From NCBI GenBank assembly GCA_944392485.1, contig CALXWO010000004.1:89039-123549 (forward strand): 34,511 nucleotides of DNA. The letters run 5' to 3'. The notes beneath the pieces were generated by a model. It searched no databases. It saw only the letters and a list, made by a program, of their open reading frames with translations, and was not told the DNA's origin. Below, in pieces: positions 28,511-34,511 of this stretch (positions within the stretch are counted from its first letter, which is position 1; each line of letters opens with the position of its first letter). The position numbers and the translations under genes were made by a program. This stretch comes from an uncultured Clostridia bacterium (GTDB taxonomy: Bacteria > Bacillota > Clostridia > TANB77 > CAG-508).

Positions 28511-28617
28511 ACGTTTGCAATAAATTTAGTTTTATCCAGTCGCTAGGGCGGAGGCAAAAATTTCATATTCATGAAATTTTATGACCTCACGTCCACACGC
28601 TCTCGTTCAAAGCAAAA

Positions 28618-28647
28618 AAATTAGAGGCTATTTCTAACCTCTAATTT
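28618..28647 (-). terminator. Intrinsic terminator after tuf
   Basis: AAATTAGAGG and CCTCTAATTT form a perfect 10-bp stem with a 10-nt loop, followed by seven T on the minus strand. Confidence 0.85.
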
Positions 28648-28670
28648 CTATATTTATAATTTCTAGTATA

Positions 28671-29873
28671 TTACTCAATTATTTCTGAAACTATACCAGA
28701 ACCTACTGTTCTACCACCTTCACGAATAGCAAATCTTAATCCTTTTTCGATTGCTATTGGTGTAATAAGTTCTATTGTCATTGATACGTTATCTCCTGGC
28801 ATTACCATTTCTGTACCTGCTGGTAAATCAATAACACCTGTAACGTCTGTTGTTCTGAAATAGAATTGTGGTCTATATCCATTGAAGAATGGTGTATGTC
28901 TTCCACCTTCTTCTTTTGTTAATACATAAACTTCAGCTTTGAATTTTGTATGTGGATGTATTGTTCCTGGTTTTGCAAGAACTTGACCTCTTTCGATGTC
29001 TTTTCTATCAATACCTCTTAATAATACACCAATGTTGTCTCCAGCTTCTGCTTGGTCTAATAGTTTTCTAAACATTTCTACACCTGTTACAACAGTTTTC
29101 TTTTTCTCTGTTGTTAATCCAACTATTTCAACTTCGTCTTGGATTTTTACAACTCCTCTTTCTACTCTACCTGTAGCAACTGTTCCTCTACCTGTTATAG
29201 AGAATACGTCTTCTACTGGCATTAAGAAATCACCATCTGTTGGTCTTTCTGGTGTTGGAATGTAGCTATCTACTGCATCCATTAATTCTTTAATACATTG
29301 ATATTCTGGTGCGTTTGGATCTGTTGATGTAGATTCAAGTACTTTTAATGAAGATCCTTTTATAATTGGAATTTCATCTCCTGGGAAATCATAGCTTGAA
29401 AGTAAGTCTCTAACTTCCATTTCAACTAATTCTAATAATTCTGGATCGTCAACCATATCGCATTTATTTAAGTAAACAACGATATATTTAACACCAACTT
29501 GTCTTGCAAGTAGTATGTGCTCTCTTGTTTGAGGCATTGGACCGTCAGCTGCTGAAACAACTAATATTGCTCCATCCATTTGTGCTGCACCTGTAATCAT
29601 ATTTTTTACATAGTCAGCGTGTCCTGGGCAGTCAACGTGTGCATAATGTCTTTTTTCTGTTTCATATTCAACGTGTGCTGTGTTAATTGTAATTCCTCTT
29701 GCTTTTTCTTCTGGAGCACCGTCTATTTGATCATAAGCTGTAAATTGTGCCCTTCCTAATAATCCTAACCATTTTGTAATAGCTGCTGTTGTTGTTGTTT
29801 TTCCATGGTCTACGTGACCAATTGTACCAATGTTAACATGTGGTTTTGTTCTTTCAAATTTTGCTTTTGCCAT
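28671..29873 (-). CDS. tuf: Translation elongation factor Tu
   Basis: This 400-residue GTPase delivers aminoacyl-tRNA to the ribosome. Visible motifs are GHVDHGKTT (P loop), the effector region [26 protein letters not shown] (G3), NKCDMVDD (G4), GSSLKVLE (G5) and the conserved C-terminus [24 protein letters not shown] ribosome binding site precedes the start. It is the last gene of the rpsL-rpsG-fusA-tuf cluster; the 309-nt gap to fusA is filled by two hairpin repeats. Arg is encoded by AGA and CGT here, never by CGG. Confidence 0.98.
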   Translation of the reverse strand: MAKAKFERTKPHVNIGTIGHVDHGKTTTTAAITKWLGLLGRAQFTAYDQIDGAPEEKARGITINTAHVEYETEKRHYAHVDCPGHADYVKNMITGAAQMDGAILVVSAADGPMPQTREHILLARQVGVKYIVVYLNKCDMVDDPELLELVEMEVRDLLSSYDFPGDEIPIIKGSSLKVLESTSTDPNAPEYQCIKELMDAVDSYIPTPERPTDGDFLMPVEDVFSITGRGTVATGRVERGVVKIQDEVEIVGLTTEKKKTVVTGVEMFRKLLDQAEAGDNIGVLLRGIDRKDIERGQVLAKPGTIHPHTKFKAEVYVLTKEEGGRHTPFFNGYRPQFYFRTTDVTGVIDLPAGTEMVMPGDNVSMTIELITPIAIEKGLRFAIREGGRTVGSGIVSEIIE

Positions 29874-29898
29874 TGATTTTTTCCTCCTTCAAATTACA

Positions 29899-29950
29899 TG
29901 TAGAGGCAGAATCTATTTCTGCCCAGATGGATATGGAATCCATCCCTACA
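29899..29950. repeat. Family B-like repeat with two hairpins
   Basis: Ends TGTAGAGG and CCCTACA. Inside are GGCAGAATCTATTTCTGCC and GATGGATATGGAATCCATC. Confidence 0.65.
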
Positions 29951-30052
29951 TTTTTTATTTTATATTTAAAAATTTAATAACAATTTTTTGTAACTGCATT
30001 CTATAACATTTTTTGTTATTTTGCAATAGTTTTTTTGTTTTTTAATTTTATT

Positions 30053-30152
30053 CGAAGTGAGAAGTGGGATGTGGGAATTGTGAAATTAGAGTAAGCCTAA
30101 CAATGCCTAACCCTAAAAAGCACACCTCACACTTCGCACCTCACACTTCACA
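30053..30152. repeat. Family A hairpin repeat, copy 3
   Basis: Arms 30053-30085 (GAAGTGAGAAGTGGGATGTG) and 30119-30152 (CACACCTCACACTTCGCACC) enclose a 33-nt loop. Confidence 0.75.
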
Positions 30153-30182
30153 AAAACAAATTTCAATTTGTTTATTAATAAT

Positions 30183-32267
30183 TTACTCTTCTTTTTTAGC
30201 ACGAGATGCCACAATTTTCTCTAATACAGATTTTGGAACTTCTTCGTAATGACTTGGTTCCATAGAGTATGTTCCTCTACCTTGTGTTTTTGAACGTAAG
30301 TCTGTTGCATATCCAAACATGTCTGATAATGGAATAAATGCTCTTATAATTTGCATTCCATTTCTTGCTTCCATTCCTTCCATTCTTCCACGTCTAGAGT
30401 TTACATCTCCAATTACGTCTCCCATGTATTCTTCTGGAACTGTTACTTCTACTTTCATTATTGGCTCTAATATAACTGATTTTGCTTGTTTACATCCTTC
30501 TTTAAATGCCATTGATCCAGCAATTTTAAATGCCATTTCAGATGAGTCAACATCATGGTAAGATCCATCTACTAATGTAGCTTTAAAGTCTATAACTGGA
30601 TATCCTGCAAGAATTCCGCTTTCAGCAGCTTCACGAATTCCTTCTTCTACTGGTTTTACGTATTCTTTTGGAACAACTCCTCCTACAATCTTGCTTTCGA
30701 ATTCAATTCCTGAACCTGGTTCTAATGGTTCCATTTCTAGCCATACATGTCCATATTGTCCACGTCCACCAGATTGACGTATGAATTTTCCTTCTACTCT
30801 TACTTTATTTCTAATTGTTTCTTTGTAAGAAACTTGTGGTTTACCTACATTACACTCTACTTTAAATTCTCTTTTTAATCTGTCTACGATTATGTCTAAG
30901 TGTAATTCTCCCATACCTGCAATGATTGTTTGACCTGTTTCTTGATTTGTATATGTTTTAAATGTTGGGTCTTCTTCTGCAAGTTTTGCAAGTGCAATAG
31001 CCATTTTTTCTTGAGCAACTTTATCTTTTGGCTCAATTGCTATTTCAATAACTGGCTCTGGGAATTCCATAGATTCTAATATAACTGGATGTTGAATATC
31101 GCATAGTGTATCTCCTGTTGTAACTTCTTTTAGCCCAACTGCTGCTGCAATATCTCCAGAATATACTTTGTCTATATCTTCTCTATGGTTTGCATGCATT
31201 TGAAGAATTCTTCCTATTCTTTCTTTTTTGTCTTTGTTTGAGTTTAATACAGTTGATCCTGACTCTAGTGTTCCTGAATAAACTCTAAAGAAACAAAGTT
31301 TTCCAACAAATGGGTCAGTTGCTATTTTAAATGCTAATGCTGCAAATGGTTCTGTGTCAGAAGTTTTTCTTTCTGTTTCTTCTCCATCTGGTGTAACACC
31401 TTTGATATGTGGTATATCAAGTGGTGATGGCATATAATCTACAATTGCATTTAATAATTCTTGAACACCTTTGTTTTTGTATGATGAACCACAGCATACT
31501 GGTACTATTTTGTTTGCAATTGTACCAATTCTTAAACCTTTTTTAATTTCTTCTTCTGATAGTTCTCCACCATCTAAATATTTCATCATTAATTCATCAT
31601 CTTGTTCTGCTGCCGCTTCTATCATTTCGTTTCTATATTTTTCTGCCATTTCTTTTAAGTCATCTGGTATATCTGTTTCTTCTATAACTTTTCCTAAATC
31701 ATCTTTATGAATAAAAGCTCTCATTTTTATTAAATCTACTATACCTTTGAATGTGTCTTCTGCTCCAATAGGTAATTGGATTGGAATAGCATTTGCATTT
31801 AATCTTGTACGCATTTGTTCAACGCATGATAAGAAATTTGCACCTGTTATATCCATTTTATTTACATATGCCATTCTTGGTACATGATAGTTATCTGCTT
31901 GTCTCCAAACTGTTTCTGATTGAGGTTGTACTCCACCTTTTGCACAAAAAACTGTAACTGATCCATCTAATACCCTTAAAGATCTTTCAACTTCAACAGT
32001 AAAGTCAACGTGACCTGGTGTGTCTATAATATTTATTCTGTGTCCTAACCATTGGCATGTTGTTGCAGCAGAAGTAATTGTTATACCTCTTTCTTGTTCT
32101 TGTTCCATCCAGTCCATAGTAGCAGCCCCTTCATGAACTTCTCCTATTTTGTGAGTTCTTCCTGTATAGAAAAGAATTCTTTCTGTTGTTGTAGTTTTTC
32201 CTGCATCTATGTGAGCCATTATTCCTATATTTCTTGTTTTTTCTAATGGAAATGCTCTACCTGCCAT
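30183..32267 (-). CDS. fusA: Translation elongation factor G
   Basis: This 694-residue GTPase drives ribosomal translocation. [16 protein letters not shown] is the P loop, then [17 protein letters not shown] (G3) and [10 protein letters not shown] (G4). Domain IV contains [14 protein letters not shown], and the C-terminus has [28 protein letters not shown]. The length is standard. AGGAGGAAAA precedes the ATG. It follows rpsG after a 293-nt spacer of two repeat elements. No in-frame CGG in about 690 codons; Arg uses AGA and CGT. Confidence 0.98.
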   Translation of the reverse strand: MAGRAFPLEKTRNIGIMAHIDAGKTTTTERILFYTGRTHKIGEVHEGAATMDWMEQEQERGITITSAATTCQWLGHRINIIDTPGHVDFTVEVERSLRVLDGSVTVFCAKGGVQPQSETVWRQADNYHVPRMAYVNKMDITGANFLSCVEQMRTRLNANAIPIQLPIGAEDTFKGIVDLIKMRAFIHKDDLGKVIEETDIPDDLKEMAEKYRNEMIEAAAEQDDELMMKYLDGGELSEEEIKKGLRIGTIANKIVPVCCGSSYKNKGVQELLNAIVDYMPSPLDIPHIKGVTPDGEETERKTSDTEPFAALAFKIATDPFVGKLCFFRVYSGTLESGSTVLNSNKDKKERIGRILQMHANHREDIDKVYSGDIAAAVGLKEVTTGDTLCDIQHPVILESMEFPEPVIEIAIEPKDKVAQEKMAIALAKLAEEDPTFKTYTNQETGQTIIAGMGELHLDIIVDRLKREFKVECNVGKPQVSYKETIRNKVRVEGKFIRQSGGRGQYGHVWLEMEPLEPGSGIEFESKIVGGVVPKEYVKPVEEGIREAAESGILAGYPVIDFKATLVDGSYHDVDSSEMAFKIAGSMAFKEGCKQAKSVILEPIMKVEVTVPEEYMGDVIGDVNSRRGRMEGMEARNGMQIIRAFIPLSDMFGYATDLRSKTQGRGTYSMEPSHYEEVPKSVLEKIVASRAKKEE

Positions 32268-32340
32268 TTATTTTTCCTCCTATTTAACTATTCTTTTGCG
32301 AACAGTAAGTAAAAACTGTTCAATATACTTACATTTAATA

Positions 32341-32422
32341 GATGTGGGAAGTGTGATGTGCGAAGTGTGATTTTTAAAAATAACTTTTGTAAACCCTACT
32401 TTAATTTTCAACTTCTCACTTC
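32341..32422. repeat. Family A hairpin repeat, copy 4
   Basis: Arms 32341-32371 (GATGTGGGAAGTGTGATGTG) and about 32401-32422 (CAACTTCTCACTTC) form an imperfect hairpin between rpsG and fusA; the right arm is the most decayed of the family. Confidence 0.6.
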
Positions 32423-32436
32423 TAAATTATAATTTT

Positions 32437-32560
32437 AAAGCGAAGCAAAATTGGTATATTGTGCATTTTTCAAAACAATAAAACCGGAGGCGTACTAAGG
32501 TACGTTGAGGATTTTATTAGTTGAAGAAAAATGTGCAAGATGCCGATTTTCATTCGTTTT

Positions 32561-32561
<1 letters not shown>
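32437..32561. repeat. Family C inverted-repeat element, copy 3
   Basis: Ends AAAGCGAAGCAAAATTGG (from 32437) and CCGATTTTCATTCGTTTT (to 32560) match the ends of the element at 4521-4641. The centre again holds a GTAC-loop-GTAC hairpin (CGTACTAAGGTACG). The right end abuts the rpsG stop codon, just as copy 1 abuts the porD stop. Confidence 0.75.
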
Positions 32562-33037
<476 letters not shown>

Positions 33038-33046
33038 TCACTCCTT

Positions 33047-33245
33047 TTCTAGAGGTTAGAAATTAGATATTAGAATTTAGGTTTTAAATTCTACTTTAAT
33101 TGCTTTCCTCTTTAATTTTTAATAATACTCATAAAGTATTAAAGTTACTCTGAAAGATTTTTATCTTCCCGTATAGTGCAATAAATCTATTTTTTAGTAA
33201 TTTTCCGTTATAGTTTTTTCTAACCTATAACTTCTAATTTCTATA
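33047..33245. repeat. Long imperfect inverted repeat between rpsL and rpsG
   Basis: The left end AGAGGTTAGAAATTAGA (about 33051) and the right end TAACTTCTAATTTCTATACT (about 33225-33245) are inverted copies separated by about 150 nt. The sequence resembles the stem of the tuf terminator at 28618-28647. It may be a decayed relative of family A. Confidence 0.5.
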
Positions 33246-33278
33246 CTCTATTTTTATTAGCACTATTTTTTATTAATT

Positions 33279-33692
33279 TTATTTTTTTGGTTTTTTTGCA
33301 CCATATTTAGATCTAGCTTGCATTCTATCTTTAACACCAGCTGTATCTAATGTACCTCTTATAATGTGGTATCTAACACCAGGGATATCTTTTACCCTTC
33401 CACCTCTAATTAAAACAACACTATGTTCTTGTAAGTTATGACCAATACCTGGAATATAAGATGTTACTTCATATCCATTAGAAAGTCTAACCCTTGCAAC
33501 TTTTCTTAATGCTGAGTTTGGTTTCTTAGGTGTTACTGTTTTAACTACTGTACATACTCCTCTTTTTTGTGGAGATCTGTGGTTTGTTTGTCTATTTGCT
33601 TTTGAGTTAAATCCTTTTAAAAGAGCAGGAGCTTTTGCTTTTGATGTAGTAGTTTTTCTTCCTTTTCTTACTAATTGGTTAATTGTTGGCAC
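33279..33692 (-). CDS. rpsL: 30S ribosomal protein S12
   Basis: The 137-residue product has [29 protein letters not shown] and [29 protein letters not shown], the decoding-centre loops. The lysines whose change gives streptomycin resistance (TPKKPNS and RVKDIPG) are wild type. The start is GTG with GGAGGTG upstream. It heads the rpsL-rpsG-fusA-tuf cluster and has its own strong promoter; rpoBC, which often precede it in Firmicutes, are not upstream here. No in-frame CGG. Confidence 0.98.
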   Translation of the reverse strand: MPTINQLVRKGRKTTTSKAKAPALLKGFNSKANRQTNHRSPQKRGVCTVVKTVTPKKPNSALRKVARVRLSNGYEVTSYIPGIGHNLQEHSVVLIRGGRVKDIPGVRYHIIRGTLDTAGVKDRMQARSKYGAKKPKK

Positions 33693-33757
33693 TTTATTTT
33701 CACCTCCTATTTTTTATTTAAGAGTGCTAATTTTACTTTTAAACACTAACGCGTTAT

Positions 33758-33786
33758 ATTCTATCATTCATACCTTTTTTTGTCAA
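33758..33786 (-). promoter_or_regulatory. Promoter of the rpsL cluster
   Basis: Minus strand: consensus TTGACA (33781-33786), 17-nt spacer, TAGAAT (33758-33763), about 65 nt upstream of rpsL. Confidence 0.6.
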
Positions 33787-33834
33787 TACTTTTTTGCTAG
33801 TTTTTATTAGGGATTTAATGGTTTTGCTTGTTTT

Positions 33835-33863
33835 TTGATTTATGTAAAATGTTATGATATAAT
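33835..33863 (+). promoter_or_regulatory. Promoter of the 33930 gene, with a 5' UTR hairpin
   Basis: TTGATT (33835-33840), 17-nt spacer, TATAAT (33858-33863). Downstream, AGATATTTTTA and TAAAAATATCT (about 33870-33902) can pair around a short loop in the leader before an AAGGAG ribosome binding site. Confidence 0.6.
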
Positions 33864-33929
33864 ATATTTAGATATTTTTATTTGGCGATTTTAAAAATAT
33901 CTAAATAATTAAGAAGGAGACATCTTTGT

Positions 33930-34289
33930 ATGACTTTTGCAAGCGAACTGACGGAAAGCCTCTTTGAGGGGCAAAAAGTTTCTGTAAAATCAACCCCTTG
34001 TTGGGAATTTACAAAAAAACTTTTTCTTGAAAACGTCAAACCTGCGTCCTTTATTTCAATCTGCTATTTGATTGACCCAAATGGACCAAACACTGTATCC
34101 GTAAACATATGCAACGATATGGGGCAAGAGGTTGCAACCAACTTTTCAAAAAAAGAAATATTGGATATTAAATCCATTGCGGAAGCCAATGGATTATATG
34201 TAACATTAACTTCATCAGAAGATGAAAATGATTTTCTGTTTTTGGAAATTGGATTTACTTCCCCCAACTATGATTTTCTTAATTTTTAA
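33930..34289 (+). CDS. Orphan protein of unknown function, atypical composition
   Basis: The 119-residue product has no motif I recognise. It is acidic and soluble, with no signal peptide or membrane segment, and its C-terminal half (TLTSSEDENDFLFLEIGF) looks like beta strands. A clear promoter, an AAGGAG ribosome binding site at good spacing and a terminator (34298-34322) make it a convincing gene. The coding sequence uses CTG, ACG, GCG, GTC and CCC far more than its AT-rich neighbours, which suggests recent acquisition or different selection. It is divergent from rpsL and convergent with the HU gene. CGG occurs only straddling codons. Confidence 0.75.
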   Translation: MTFASELTESLFEGQKVSVKSTPCWEFTKKLFLENVKPASFISICYLIDPNGPNTVSVNICNDMGQEVATNFSKKEILDIKSIAEANGLYVTLTSSEDENDFLFLEIGFTSPNYDFLNF

Positions 34290-34297
34290 TCGCCACC

Positions 34298-34330
34298 TGA
34301 AGGTCTGTAATCAGACCTTCTTCTTTATTT
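34298..34330 (+). terminator. Terminator of the 33930 gene
   Basis: GAAGGTCTG, loop TAAT, CAGACCTTC form a perfect 9-bp stem followed by TTCTTTATTTTT. Confidence 0.85.
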
Positions 34331-34343
34331 TTATAACAAAGCA

Positions 34344-34371
34344 AAAGAGCGAAGTTTTCTTCGCTCTTTTA
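34344..34371. terminator. Terminator of the HU gene (possibly bidirectional)
   Basis: AAAGAGCGAAG, a 4-nt loop and CTTCGCTCTTT form a perfect stem with T-rich sequence on both strands; it lies 40 nt beyond the HU gene stop. Confidence 0.8.
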
Positions 34372-34412
34372 AATAAATATGAATTCATACTTTATATTTA
34401 CGTATTAAATTC

Positions 34413-34511
34413 TTATTTTTTATTTACTAAATCTTTTAATGCTTTACCAGCTTTGAATACTGGAGCTTTTGATGCAGGTATTTTGATTTCTTCTTTAGTT
34501 TGTGGGTTTCT
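34413..34511 (-). CDS. HU-family DNA-binding protein, C-terminal part (runs off the window)
   Basis: The last 32 residues are present, [20 protein letters not shown] then [12 protein letters not shown], ending in TAA at 34413-34415. RNPQT is the tip of the DNA-clasping arm, and the [11 protein letters not shown] end is diagnostic of HU/IHF proteins. The 5' part lies outside the window. Confidence 0.95.
   Translation of the reverse strand, partial: RNPQTKEEIKIPASKAPVFKAGKALKDLVNKK

Larger units (their letters stand above)
28322..28670. other. 349-nt intergenic region between tuf and plsX
   Basis: No gene is visible. It contains a weak plsX promoter candidate (TTGCTT 28388-28393, 17-nt spacer, TAAAAT 28365-28370), a family B hairpin at 28484-28510, an A/T hairpin (AAAATTTCAT / ATGAAATTTT, about 28557-28580) and the tuf terminator at 28618-28647. 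Confidence 0.6.
29874..30182. other. 309-nt gap between fusA and tuf: repeats only
   Basis: Contains a family B-like element (29899-29950) and a family A hairpin (30053-30152). I saw no gene and no convincing promoter. Confidence 0.6.

Overview
The window reads as chromosome from a low-GC (clearly below 35 %) Gram-positive bacterium of the class Clostridia, probably an uncultivated gut-type lineage. This is inferred from the four-subunit pyruvate:ferredoxin oxidoreductase, 2[4Fe-4S] ferredoxin, RicT, S7/S12/EF-G/EF-Tu cluster, AGGAGG-type ribosome binding sites, TTGACA/TATAAT promoters and the BspA-type leucine-rich repeat protein. Almost every gene is on the minus strand. UGA is a normal stop: porC ends in an ATGA overlap with porD.

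Main discovery. Seven genes look broken when translated conventionally: ricT, a sensor kinase, ndvB, topA, glyA, a pilin-like LRR gene and plsX. Together they carry eleven breaks. Every break is a single extra C that puts the codon CGG in frame, after which the conserved protein continues in the +1 frame through the overlapping GGA or GGT (NNN C GGN NNN). I checked each junction by codon arithmetic, and all restored proteins have family-typical lengths: NdvB 2737 aa, TopA 658, GlyA 413, PlsX 340, RicT 304. I found no in-frame CGG anywhere else in the window. About 50 CGG trinucleotides that straddle codons cause no break. The simplest reading is that CGG has no ordinary meaning in this organism and is passed by efficient +1 recoding, either by a four-base-reading tRNA-Gly or by out-of-frame decoding at an unassigned codon. 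Catalytic or conserved parts of essential enzymes lie beyond the sites, so the shift must work.

Layout, from left to right (minus strand unless stated). 1-446 is a partial CCA-adding enzyme and 515-1945 an FAD oxidoreductase. 2138-5502 is the porC-porD-porA-porB operon, transcribed from a promoter near 5540-5566. A divergent plus-strand gene at 5653-6414 encodes a putative lipoprotein. 6473-11573 is a run of response regulator, histidine kinase (recoded), lepB, holB, ricT (recoded twice) and a small ferredoxin. 11723-19939 is one giant cyclic beta-glucan synthase gene (recoded three times), followed upstream by topA (recoded twice) and glyA (recoded once). 23906-26192 is a pilin-like LRR protein (recoded once), 26367-26678 a small DUF6514-like gene, and 27298-28321 plsX (recoded once) with acpP downstream. 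28671-33692 is the rpsL-rpsG-fusA-tuf cluster. A compositionally unusual plus-strand orphan lies at 33930-34289, and the window ends in the 3' part of an HU gene.

Intergenic spaces are crowded with several families of palindromic repeats: GTGAGAAGTG-type long hairpins, TGTAGGGGCG...CGCCCCTACA elements, a roughly 120-bp element with terminal inverted repeats that starts at stop codons, and a 64-bp near-perfect palindrome with GGGGACGG ends. I saw no tRNA, rRNA, CRISPR array or transposase gene.
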